This document shows, piece by piece, positions 1 through 10,366 of a stretch of 64,000 nt of DNA; the stretch's first letter is position 1, and the number at the start of each line of letters is the position of its first letter. The position numbers and the translations under genes are program-made. The notes under the pieces are model-generated. The model made no database searches. It saw nothing but the letters and a program-made list of their open reading frames with translations, and was not told where the DNA came from. Location: assembly GCA_963989385.1 (NCBI GenBank), contig OZ022501.1, forward strand, positions 95,898,979 to 95,962,978, written 5' to 3'. This DNA is from Ctena decussata (lineage: Eukaryota > Mollusca > Bivalvia > Lucinida > Lucinidae).

Positions 1-487
1 TGTTAGAGCGCATAGCTATTGCACAGAAAGTCGCGGCTTCGAAGCCCGGCCCGGTCAACGACTGAAAATTTTGTCAACCCAGCAGTAAAAGATTAACCTC
101 TTGATGCATGACTGCATGCAGCTGAGCTGATGACTTCGACTATGGACAACACACTCGCGATACGATATGCCTCGCCAAAAAATGCAAGCTATGCCATCAC
201 GCTGTGTAAAGTGATCAAACTGAATCCTCACTTTTATTCCCCAGTATCAGATTATCTAAGCAATCAGACTGCGCGGAAGCGCAGGCTGATCTTTACCTTC
301 CATATTCCCCCATTCGTTTTAAGGTTCAGTTTCAGGTGATGTTATGCCCAATGTTGCTTCGTCTTATTTATTATGGTTTCTTTACACTAACTTACAGTTT
401 TTGATTTCATTTGAACAGCTCTTTCCCAAATAGGCGGTCATCAAAAACAACAGTAACATTTACTTTTACCTATTTTCTATTATAAAT
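1..487. other. unassigned AT-rich stretch
   Basis: I see no supported gene here. Positions 1-60 contain a tRNA B-box-like motif (GGCTTCGAAGCCC) after TTAGAGCGCATAGC, which could be the end of a tRNA-derived SINE cut by the window edge. The short open frame from 130 has no recognisable domain. Confidence 0.3.
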
Positions 488-491
488 CACA

Positions 492-550
<59 letters not shown>
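488..550. repeat. compound (CA)n(GA)n microsatellite
   Basis: An uninterrupted CA dinucleotide run passes directly into a GA run of about twenty units. Open frames crossing it (Ser/Leu- and Cys/Val-rich) are artefacts of the repeat. Confidence 0.97.
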
Positions 551-551
<1 letters not shown>

Positions 552-1118
552 AAAGTGGGCAGCTTCACAGGTGACCATATTGCCAGAAGACCACAGACAA
601 GCGGACCTAAGAACACGTAAAATTGAAGAACCACAACAGAAGTGCCGCCTTGGAACGGTCAAAAGAACTAGACTGCAAATCCATTTGGGAAGAGCCGTAT
701 TGTCAGGATCCGCATTAAGCCCGTGGTCAAGATACCGTAAACAAAGCTATTACGGTTGTGTCGAACTAACTTGTTATGTCTGTCAAAATTTAAAGTACAT
801 CAGTCTTATTGGTAGTCTCATAATTATTATTGATCTATATTACCCGCCTCCCTTTCATCCGATCTTCAAATGCGTAGCGAGCGCAATTGAACTAAACTGC
901 AATATGTACAAAATGCGACCTTTTTATTTGACATGATGTTAATGATATAGTCATTGGCAAGCTTAAAAAGAGAAAAAAGAAAACCAGTGTTTAACAGGCC
1001 CTTTTAATTGCCAAAACCAGAGCTCATGGGAAAAACTCCTGACGTTTCGCAAGCAGAACTGTTGTCGGCCTGTGCGCTGAGCGAGGCTCGAACCCACAGC
1101 AGTCACAGAGATGACATA

Positions 1119-2034
1119 CAGGCCAACTTCGTTATGTCAAACTTGCTTATCTCGAAAACCCTGCTTGTGTCGAAGTGATCTCCCATTCCCGAACATTCCC
1201 CCCTATATACTATTGCCTTTCGACCTCTGTTGTGTCGAACTCGCTTATAACGAAAACACTGCTATATCGAAGTGATTTTTGATTCCCCTCCGACACTTTC
1301 CATGTGTTTTACCACTGTTTGTGTCGAAGTCAAAATGTGTATTAACGATGGAAAGATTGTGTAGACGTTTTGCGGTAATGAAAAACCTGCATATTTTTGT
1401 CTTAAAGCAAATTGGTACAAACATCGAACAATAACAATGAAAAAGAACGATTTACCGAACAATTGTCTTTAATTGATCGCAGTTCAATCAATTATCCCAA
1501 ATAAACAATAATTATCCAATGATAATGATTGCGTGAAACGATGCCGACATTGTTTTGTTGATCAGCTGTTTTTGTGTGTAAGTTAATTGACCTTGAACCG
1601 CTATACGTCACAGGTAAGGTGCGTTCGATTGGAACCAAAGTTCGGTCAATTAGGCGCCTTTGAAATTTAATTGATTGAACAGTATTGAGCGGCGCTCTTT
1701 GATGCGGGCTATTAGTAACAATCCCGTTTTCAGTAGAAACAGTTTTTTTCTTTTATGGACGGACGCTCGGCGCCCCGTTACTGCGGCTTTTGATTCGTTC
1801 CGCTGAGGTGTGGGGGCAACGTCGATATGAGAATTGAAATACTACTACTAGAAACAGTTTTACTACGTTCGTGCTGCACACGTTTTGTAGAAATACTGAC
1901 TCTACGAAAGTTAAAATATTGTACATGTATAGAACAAAAATTTTGGTGACGTCACAATTTGCCTATCTCGAACTTCGGAAAACTCGAAGTGGGTTCTCCA
2001 TTCCCTTGGAATTCGAGATATCGAAGTTGGCCTG
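1119..2034. mobile_element. non-autonomous Tigger/pogo-like DNA transposon
   Basis: The ends are inverted: CAGGCCAACTTCG at the left and CGAAGTTGGCCTG at the right, each bordered by TA, the target duplication expected of Tc1/mariner/pogo elements. Subterminal sequence on both sides repeats motifs of the type TATCTCGAA and TCGAAGTG, and a second block (1216-1290) repeats the left subterminal region. CAG...AACYTCGATATCTCGAA-type ends are familiar from Tigger/pogo elements; the subfamily is inferred. The interior has no transposase reading frame, so this copy depends on a partner. Confidence 0.7.
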
Positions 2035-2189
2035 TATAAGAGCCAGCGCTCTTTCCCACCAGGTCACTGGAGCTATGAACAGAATAAATTATTTTCTATT
2101 TTTGCGATTATTTTTTAACTTCTGTGGTCCATGTAAGTGTTAATTTGTGCGTGCCGATTTTCCCTTTAGCGATTTTAACAAAAACAAAT

Positions 2190-2425
2190 GAGCCGCGACA
2201 CGAGAAAACCAACAATGTGGTTGTGCGCCCAGGGTAGACTCATATCAGACTGGGCATCCGCCCAGTTTACTCAGTCTCTTCTTTATGTGCTCAAAGGGTA
2301 GCTTAGGGTCTAAGCTACCTCCATGCGGTCAGCGAAGGCTCTGATCAGACTGGGCGGATGCCCAGGCTGATCTGAGTCTGCGCTGGGCGCACAACCACAT
2401 TGTTGGTTTTGTCGTGTCGCGGCTC
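2190..2425. mobile_element. H1 palindromic MITE
   Basis: A near-complete foldback element: the left arm starts GAGCCGCGACACGAGAAAAC and the right arm ends with its inverse complement. Inner arms carry a second inverted block (CAGACTGGGCATCCGCCCAG type). It is flanked by AAAT on both sides (2186-2189 and 2426-2429), read as a 4 bp target duplication. No coding capacity. Confidence 0.9.
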
Positions 2426-3188
2426 AAATGCCTTTGCAAATGTAAAACTTCGTATTTTGATAAGCCCCCGGAAAAGTAAGCAAAGACTTTCTGATGTAAG
2501 AACTGTCAAATTTTACCTTCGATTGTATCACTAAACCTGCACGCGACAATAATAAGTGGCGTGTCTTGATTAGCGAACGCTGCAACAGGGCAGTCTCAAA
2601 GGTGATTGACGTTCACTGAATTTACTATCTTAGATATGCAAATCCGTAAAACTGTTGGTTTGATAGCTAAAAGATATACGTCACAGCTTATTAATTAGTT
2701 CATTCATGAAATATAGAAAACATGATTTTTCCGCACGGATCAATAATCAAATGTTCGGACTTTAAAAGATGCATCGAAATGAAGGAAAAATAAGAGGTGA
2801 GAAGTTTGTTTTATAAATCCGAACTCCGCATGGCAAAATCACAGTACTTGTATTTACATGAAAACGAAACTGACTCTGCCGCGCGGATAAATTCTAAAAG
2901 TTTTCGGACTATTAAACATTAGGCCTACAGCTCATACATGTAACAGTTTTCCCTCGTTTTGCTGCGTGTTCGAATATCTTATTTTACTTTTCAAAGTTGT
3001 TTCCCAGGAAGCCAAGGAAGAATCATTGATGTGTATCTTCTATCTGAGCCCGGCACTGAGTCTGATGGCGTCCTTTCAGAATCGGAGAAATGATTTCTGT
3101 GATTGAAAATTTTACCTAAATACCCTATGTGTAAAATGGTCGCCTTTACTATAACAAACTTTTAATGTTTGTGGGTACACCTGCATAT

Positions 3189-3256
3189 GAGCCACGACAC
3201 GAGAAAACCAGCAATGTGGTTGTGCGCCAAGCGCAGACTCAGATCAGATTGGCCAG
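3189..3256. mobile_element. truncated H1 MITE arm
   Basis: Left-arm H1 sequence (GAGCCACGACACGAGAAAAC, then ATGTGGTTGTGCGCC and AGATCAGATTGG) stops abruptly. No right arm follows, so this is a broken copy. Confidence 0.8.
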
Positions 3257-3365
3257 TTTGTTTTGGTTAAGAGTTGATCTTATAATGTATTTGATCAAAC
3301 TTTAGAAGTGAAAAGGATACATGGTATGTCCCGTATTGGTTGATATCGGGAAAGATCTGTCTTAA

Positions 3366-3441
3366 GGTGAATGGGCACACTTTTCGGGGAAGCAACACTG
3401 CCATTTTCATTTTTACATCCCTTTCTGAATGGAGCAAATCC
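3366..3441. mobile_element. H7-related MITE fragment
   Basis: The stretch GGTGAATGGGCACACTTTTC, then GGGGAAGCAAC and GGAGCAAATCCTTTTC, matches the outer and inner motifs of H7 copies elsewhere in the window. The open frames crossing it on both strands show no domain and are not proposed as genes. Confidence 0.5.
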
Positions 3442-4615
3442 TTTTCTTATTAAAAGTGTTGACCCTATGAAAATGACGTTTGGATTCAAGCCGGGTCGTT
3501 GCCCAAACAAGCCTATATGTAAAAACAGCATGATAGGCACATGTTGCAGGATAGGTGAATCATACGGTGTATGCTCTGACCAGACTGTACAGTAAACTGC
3601 GCAGATACACATAACACGCGGATCTTTTTTATAATAGCGTCCCAAAAGCCGAGTCGTCTTCCCCTGTCGACTGAGTAGATCCTTTTATAGACTGTCTCGA
3701 ACGACAGCCACTTTTGCACGTATATAATGATTATTCGATCAAACTCGGATCAGCCTGTGCATATGCAATGTTAGCAAAATCACCTCGTTCCTGATCAACA
3801 ATAAATGAAGTCTACAGCAAATAGCGAACACTCTGCTCAGATCAGACTTGCAGGCTGTTCTTAATATTCGCTATTTGCCCATGTCTAAAGGTACTTCTTT
3901 CTCACGTTGCGACTCAATTAAAATGACAGCTCAGGTAGGGGTATTGACCAGTATTACCAGTATGTACACGGGCGGCGAATTATGTTATCTTTATTGCCTG
4001 AGTGTCGTATACTTGCAGATTGTCTCATCTTTACCTCTTAGTGCTAAACTATCACCGCCGTTTTAAACCACCAGGAACTCTGCACTTTTCTATCAAATAA
4101 TAATAATAACAATGCCTTATCTCATTTTATAGCGCATTATTTACGCAGTCGGGCTTGACTGCTTATCCTTTTTTACTATTATTATTCGATTGATTTCACC
4201 GTATTTTGTAACTTCACAGTTGAAGAGCATTGCCACGTGCTTGGTGATTTATGCGTTAATAATACCGCTGACAGGTGCCGTTAAGTTTGTGACAAGACGG
4301 TTTGCTTTGAAGCTGAACTACCGTTGTACACCTGCACTTTAGTAGCGGAGAAAACCGTTATCCTGTCTAATTCAGTTTAAAAAGAGAAACATTTCAGACA
4401 GTCAGATTTTGCGTAAATATGAAACGGGCTGTATTTAAGTCACTATCAGAAGATGACTTGCATACACTGTCAGTCATTGTATTATTCATATGTATGTATA
4501 AAATCTTTGAATAAAATATTGTTTAAACCAAGTCACTATCACTTGATCTGTTTCCATTCTCGTAACACTTGAAACTGCTGTGAAATCTATGGCATAAAAA
4601 TAGTGAAATAAAAAT

Positions 4616-4851
4616 GAGCCGCGACACGAGAAAACCAACAAAGTTGTTGTGTGCCCAGCGCAGACTCAGATCAGCCTGGGCATCCGCCCAGTCTGATCAG
4701 AGTCTTCGCTGTCCACATGAAGATAGCTTAGACCCGTAACTATCCTTTAAGTGCTAAGGAAAGAGTCTGGTCAGATTTGGCGGATGCCCAGTTTGATCTG
4801 AGTCTGCCCTGGGCGCACAACCACACTGTTGGTTTTCTCATGTCGCGGCTC
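4616..4851. mobile_element. H1 palindromic MITE
   Basis: A full-length copy with both arms (GAGCCGCGACACGAG and its inverse, CTCATGTCGCGGCTC). AAAT lies immediately outside both ends (4612-4615 and 4852-4855), a 4 bp target duplication like the 2190 copy. Confidence 0.9.
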
Positions 4852-4986
4852 AAATAGTAAATGCAAATTGCCTTCAAGAGACACAATGTTCCAATAGCTC
4901 AAAATGACTCGACTGGTATTCTAAACTACTGTAGGCTTCTAAAACAATACAAGGCATACCTGAGAAAATTGCTGATCACTTAAAGT

Positions 4987-5190
4987 CAGTGCTCCAGATA
5001 AGAAGGGGTAACAGGGATAATCTAGGGATAATTTTGTATATTTCTCCATAAAAACATATTTTGTGACTCATCATTAGAACCGTCTCGCCGAGACGGTTCT
5101 AATGAGGGGTCACAACATATGTTTTTGTTGAGAAATAAGAAAAATTATCTTCAAATTATCCTCATTACCCCCTCTTTATCTGGAGCTCTG
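4987..5190. mobile_element. H2 palindromic MITE, TTAGAAC subfamily
   Basis: The element folds around a central TTAGAACCGTCTCG / CGAGACGGTTCTAA hairpin. Arms read CAGTGCTCCAGATAAG...GGGGTAACAGGGATAAT and the inverse ending TTATCTGGAGCTCTG. It has no reading frame of note. Confidence 0.9.
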
Positions 5191-5566
5191 ACTTAGACAT
5201 ATTCCTCTTTCAAACACTGGAAATTATCGACTTATCACACTTTTCCTGCAATGTGTGACGCTGTGATGCAATACATGCAAGCGACTGTCAATTAAAACGT
5301 TAATCTAACATGGCCTGCCTGGAGTGAGTGGGCGATCAATAACGATGGAAGTATTTTGTAAATCAATGGCCTGATTATAGGGCAGATGATGTTTTCGTGA
5401 AGCTTATTCAAGTGTTAACTGACAGCCATGGGCTCTAAAAATACTTATTACCGTGTTTACTGTAAACTCTTCGCACACCTCAAACATTTCTGAAATGGAT
5501 TTTTTTCATTTTCCAATCCTTAATACTTGTCGCATCTGAAGATCTGCAAACAGCTGTAGATCTGAG

Positions 5567-5715
5567 ATGGATGGATGGACGACTTGCAATTTTACATCCT
5601 TTTCAGTAATATCAGGATGATGGGAGGGTGATAATGAGAGGCTGTGTGCAATGGAACCCTATTTAGAATTGAAAAGATGTCCACCTACAGCAGGAATTGA
5701 AACTGGTACTGCTAG
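5567..5715 (-). mobile_element. S1 SINE, 3' part
   Basis: Read on the minus strand this is the body and tail of S1: the CATTGCACACAGCC-type and CTGAAAAGGATGTAAAAT-type blocks, then the ATCC-repeat tail seen here as GGATGGATGG. The tRNA-like head is degraded or missing. Confidence 0.7.
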
Positions 5716-6368
5716 AACAATAGTCCAGCCCTTAACCTACTTGTGGTCTTCTTTTGCTCCAGTACTCCAGTGGTGTTGCTGACGCCCCAGGGATCTCCGG
5801 GTGTCTCAACACGTTTTGGCTGTTGAGTCCTCATCCTTGCTTCATCACGGTCTTTTCTTGATCTTAATTGTTGACCGTGATGACTCTCTGATGAGTTAGG
5901 GGACCTCCATACGAACCGAACTACCAACTAATTGTGTGCACCGCAGCGGAGGGTGAGGGTGAAGGTTTGGGCCCAGTAAAACCGGTTTAAACCCCCCAGT
6001 AGTTATTACTGACCGTCCCAAGGCGGTACTTTTGTTGCGGTTGCATTTGTTTTATGTTCGGTGCTGTTTAATTTATTGTGTTCTCAGTTTAATCCTTCTA
6101 TCATAAAAATAGAAAATAGGTAAAAATAATTGTTAAATGTTTTTCATACAATTTGCTTAGTCCGTTGTAACCCGTCTGTTGGTCTAAATTATTTAGTTCA
6201 ATAAAGATAGCTGAGTTGCCATCTATTTGGGAAAGAGCTGCTGACTCGGCTTATCACTTGTAATTTATTGTTTGTTGGGATGTCTTTGTCAATCTTTCCC
6301 TTTGATGTTGGGGATAGGGTTTGGGATCTGATTCAGTCAGTTCGTGAAGTGTAGTTACTCTTTAAATT
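5716..6368. other. intergenic, with a dispersed GTAAAACCGGTTTAAACC motif
   Basis: No gene is supported. Positions about 5965-6040 (AGTAAAACCGGTTTAAACCC, then ACTGACCGTCCCAAGG) recur in degenerate form at about 62905-62950, so part of this is a dispersed repeat of unknown class. The minus open frame at 5712-5927 has no recognisable domain. Confidence 0.35.
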
Positions 6369-6806
6369 GGCCTGGTTGTTCAAAACTGAAGACATTGTTA
6401 GTTGACGAGACATTTAAAAATTTCATATATTTCTGAAATATACCAGGGCTCAGCCTAGAGGGTGATTTGGGAGAAACAGTCCCCCTAAGCTGGCTGACTT
6501 CTCCCTATCTTGAGCTGAGGGAGAAGTCAAAATGTATAGAACATACAGGGAAATCCAAAATTTTGGCAAAAACTTATCCCAAAAGTCCGGAAAATGTCAC
6601 AAAACTTCTCCCTGTCTGAAAGCTCTAGGCTGACCCCTGTATACCAATATTTTTTGTTGAGAAAAATGTGAGAAGCTTTTGCACTGCAAAAGCTTCTCAC
6701 ATCTTTTCAACAAAAAATATCAGTGTATTTCAATATCAAGTGGTAAAACATGAGTTGACCTCTTAACAAGCTTGTTGGGCTACCGATGCTTTGAACAAAT
6801 GGGCCC
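6369..6806. mobile_element. H3 palindromic MITE carrying a nested insertion
   Basis: The left end GGCCTGGTTGTTCAAAACTG and the right end TTTGAACAAATGGGCCC are inverted, with an inner GAGAAGCTTTTGC / GCAAAAGCTTCTC hairpin. The left arm is interrupted by a separate 196 bp element at 6444-6639. The GGGCCCG-type ends resemble PIF/Harbinger MITEs, but the target duplication is not clear for this family. Confidence 0.8.
6444..6639. mobile_element. nested TIR element inside H3
   Basis: Ends are CAGGGCTCAGCCTAGAG and CTCTAGGCTGACCCCTG. The 5 bp TATAC occurs immediately outside both ends (6439-6443 and 6640-6644), so it inserted after H3. Internal GGGAGAAGTC-type motifs are also partly inverted. Superfamily is not assigned; no coding potential. 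Confidence 0.8.
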
Positions 6807-7293
6807 TGAGCTACTTGGGCTAAAGATCTGAGACAATGTTCTTTGTTAAAAGAAATTCTGTTCAAACATTTAGGATAGATATGGTAATTCAACAAAATTT
6901 CACACAAAACTGGTAATTACATTCTGCTAGCTCAGCTGACAATCAGTCTCTAATTTGCTCAAGCTACACAATGCCCACATTTATTTTTACATCGATTTTA
7001 TTTTCCAGATTCATTTCTCAGATTTAGAAGATATTTGTCTCGAGTTTATTTCAAGATCAACTTTTCAGACTTTTTAGAGCATATGAGTTTTGGTTCATCA
7101 TTAAATCTCTTTTTTCATCTTTTTTTTTAATGAATCAATGTAACTCTTGTACACATATGCAAAATAAGGAAGAGGGACAATTTAGTTTATTCAATTTTAC
7201 ATACAAACTGGATACCTCTTGCTTTCATCCTTGTAAACCACTCAGGTTGAAAATAACCGCAACTGCAGTATCCATGTCATGCAATATTATCCT

Positions 7294-7371
7294 AATGTGC
7301 TTAAGTATTGGGACACCTAAAATAATAAATTTTCCATTTGTCCCCACATTTTCCATTTGTCCCCACATTAC
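7294..7371. mobile_element. H4 MITE, left half
   Basis: Starts AATGTGCTTAAGTATTGGGA and reaches the central TTTTCCATTTG. The expected right arm is replaced by a second CCATTTGTCCCCACATT copy, so this is a damaged copy. Confidence 0.7.
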
Positions 7372-7890
7372 GGTAAATCCACAATGATCAAGCGCATTCC
7401 ATTGCCACTTTTTTTACTGTAAAACACACAGTGACAGAGTCAACATTGAACCATTCACAATTTCCATAATTTTTCAAATTATTATAGATACCAAATTTTG
7501 TAAGATTCGCATATCATTTTCTTTTTGTCAATAAATATGAGATTAATTTGATTTTCATGCAACAATAAATACCTTTCACAGCTCTTTTAGGATTTAATTA
7601 AATCTCCTTTGTTCCCGTTTGCTGATGGTGTAAACTGATAGTCACAAAAAAGTTCAAGGTCTCCAAGAATTTAAAGCATGCTTCTAACAAACCAATATTA
7701 CCAGTTCCAATTACACGGCAACAAAGGAAATAGCTTTCCTGACCATAAAATGCTTCTATAAACATTGATCGCTTTTAATTAACAAATCCAATATTCTGGC
7801 TCTTGAATATTTACTGTTTTTATCCCAAATGTTTGAACAGTTAACCCTACTAGTTCTACAATGGACACTTCAAAATTCAAATCTGGACAA

Positions 7891-7953
7891 GTCAGCAATC
7901 ATGCAACTGCCTGATCAGACGGCTCCTTGGATCTGGGTCTGCACTGTTTGCCT
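7891..7953. repeat. H5-type inner hairpin
   Basis: Inverted segments around GCAACTGCCTGATCAGACGG and the GATCTGGGTCTGCACTGTTT side. The outer arms of the element are not recognisable. The minus open frame just downstream (7977-8240) has no domain I recognise and no clear splice signals, so it is not annotated as a gene. Confidence 0.5.
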
Positions 7954-8908
7954 ATGAAAGCTGTCATACCGTATGTTCACAGAACCCAGACTGGCAGTAT
8001 GTGCTTATTTAAGTACTGTATTCTCCAATGGTAAGCAAGAACTCCAATGGTAAGCACGAGCTCTACTACTATATCACCACTAAAATCACAAGAATATCCT
8101 AGAATGTGGAGTCTCTCCTGTCTGCGTGTTGTCACAAAACTCGATGCAAAGTTTATGCCACCATGGATGATAACATCACCAGAAATATAATACCTATGTC
8201 TCGCTTCTGCAAGTCGCAGGCGAGACCATGACTGGGTCAAAGATATCCGACCTGAAGTAGTAAAAGTTTAATAGCAAGATATTGACATTCCCTTTAATAC
8301 CCTTATAAATCCCTTGCCAAAATATTGTTGAGAGAAAGTCAACAACTGATAAAAAAGTTTTTAAGTATCAGCAATTTTAAAGTCTTTATGAATATCTTTT
8401 AGTCTAGCTTTGATAACGAATGTTTGATAACTTTAATAACATGTTAGTATACTTGAAATATTGAACCCTTGATCACAAAATCAATCATTTTAAGTTTCAG
8501 TAAGTCACCTTAAATGAAAATCGAATATTTAATGCATATTATTTTTACTGGACCCAAGTTTTTTCAGCAATAATGAGAACAGATGGATAATATCAATTGC
8601 AGGCAGAGATATTCCATCCTGAAGGACAATCATTTTAATATTCATTTTTGGTTTTCTTTTCTAGACTACCCAGTCATAGACTGTGCACACTCAGGGGCAT
8701 AGCAGGGGTCAATTTCACGAATGATCGACACACACAATCTTTTTTTATACTCACTGAGGGTATAAGTGAAGGGGTTTGGTCAGCAAGGTATTTCATAATG
8801 ATGCGGTACACCTTTTTGCAGCTGATATTGAAGTCTTGTCTGATTCGAAAGTGTCTGACCTTGGCACAACAAAGAATGACATGCTGCATAAGCTGATGGA
8901 CAGGTAGT

Positions 8909-9434
8909 AACACCTAATTTTTCCAATATTTCATAGCTCATGTCATATGCAGATCATTTTCAGTTTAGTTTCTTAAGTCAACAGGGATTAATGCTTATTG
9001 TCCATTCTCACTTGAGACAGTACTACCGATAGCTACCAAAATTTCAAATGTCTCAATCAGGGATATGTCTGCCAAGGCGCTTGGAATGCTGCATGCTTCT
9101 GTAAGCCTGCAGTTGGAAGCTAAACATTTCCATTACCACCCATCAATGATTTTTAGACTTGTAAAAAGAGTTCGGCAGACTTGGAATACCATAGAGTATC
9201 TTAGAGCCGGCGTTCGATGCGACGCAGACATCCTGTCTCGTGATATAGTTCTTCCACTTTTTGAGATTTTTGAAAATCGGGTAGCTATCGGCAATGATCT
9301 CTCAAGTGTGAATCATTTCGTCAACAGAACTGAATTTCCAAACAGTAAACATTAATCCCTGCTGATTTTGGAAATCAAACTGAAATTGATCTGCATATGA
9401 CATGAGCTTTGAAATATTGGAAAAAATAGGTGTT
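8909..9434 (+). mobile_element. internally deleted Tc1-like transposon with long TIRs
   Basis: The left arm (AACACCTAATTTTTCCAATA onward, about 150 bp) is matched in inverse by the right arm (ending ATTGGAAAAAATAGGTGTT). Both arms share inverted CATGTCATATGCAGATCA and CGATAGCTACC blocks. Only a fragment of the N-terminal transposase region lies between the arms, so catalytic domains are gone. The outer target duplication could not be resolved. Confidence 0.8.
9065..9283 (+). pseudogene. Tc1/mariner-type transposase N-terminal HTH fragment
   Basis: The frame reads ALGMLHASVSLQLEAKHFHY, then IFRLVKRVRQT..NTIEYLRAG. This follows the Tc1-like DNA-binding layout: a first helix-turn-helix (AIGML.AG.S...VA..F), a second helix (IFRL..R.RQT), then the (P)R.GRP-like linker, here LRAGVR. 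The linker is mutated and the DDE catalytic domain is absent, because the frame runs into the right TIR. It cannot encode a working transposase. Family recognition is from motif pattern; the exact lineage is open. Confidence 0.65.
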
Positions 9435-10094
9435 GCGTTTTTATTTCGGTTGAGTATACTTCAAAACCGGCCTAAGATCCCACTATCCATGCATGGGTAA
9501 TGGTCGAAACAATCAATTGGTATAAGATATGGAAATGCGTATTTTGTAAGAAACATGCTTCAAAAAGAGATGCACATTTTTACTTTGAAATTAAGTTACC
9601 TTGTTACTTGTAACATGAACTTATAATGTATACCCCTGATCTTTTTAAATTTCACTGTCTGCAATTAAATAGAGTGGATTTGAAATTTCATACTTCTTAG
9701 CATGGGAAAAATGAAACTTTTATCCTAGTATCAAATGGTATCGCATTACATTAAGTTCAACAAGCATGAAATTATTAAATGTAGAGTTTTCATGGTTGTG
9801 GGTTTTAAAATACTTAAAATGTTTTCTCAAATCATGCATGAGAGATTAAACAACATGATTATTTTTTCCAAATTCTAGGAATGATTTACAGAACTCTTCC
9901 TTATTTGTGCCTGTTTGTACATACTCGTCAGAACATGTCCTTTTGGATACCTCTCTTGCCTCAAAGGTGAAGCCATATACCAGTGAAACATGGTCCTGGA
10001 CAGCAGAGGCCAGAGCTAATAGAAAGAATACAGACCTTTGAGACAAAATGTCACAAAATCTTACAACAACCACGTAAACAATGAGGACGTCTGC

Positions 10095-10270
10095 AACAAG
10101 ACCTGTCCGCGTACAGGATAGCTCGCCTGCAGCGCATTGCCCATCACATAAAAAAACTTTAACCAAAACATCCATTTCGGACGCCGACGCCGACGCGGAC
10201 GCGGATGCGGACGCGGAAGCCGTGGTGACAACAATAGCTCTTCCTGAACTTTCGTTCAGGCGAGCTAAAA
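10095..10270 (+). mobile_element. R1 short Helitron-like (HINE-like) element
   Basis: Starts AACAAGACCTGTCCGCGTAC with a short hairpin (CCTGTCCGCGTACAGG), then ATAGCTCGCCTG. It contains a GACGCG/GACGCC hexamer run and ends with the CCTGAACTTTCGTTCAGG hairpin plus CGAGCTAAAA. The start AGCTCGCCTG and end CAGGCGAGCT are inverse complements. Subterminal hairpins, short inverted ends and no TIR duplication suggest a Helitron2/Helentron-type non-autonomous element; this class is an inference. Confidence 0.7.
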
Positions 10271-10366
10271 AGGTCAAAGCAGCCATTGGAGAATACTACG
10301 AATTCCTGACATTGGTCAGCAAAAAAAAAAAACCAATGAGATTAGGCCGCACCTCAAGGTCTCCTA

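Noticed and set aside
7977..8240. 87-codon minus-strand frame (GDVIIHGGINFASSF...)
   Set aside because: Looked briefly like a receptor segment, but no family pattern holds over its length and no splice sites frame it.
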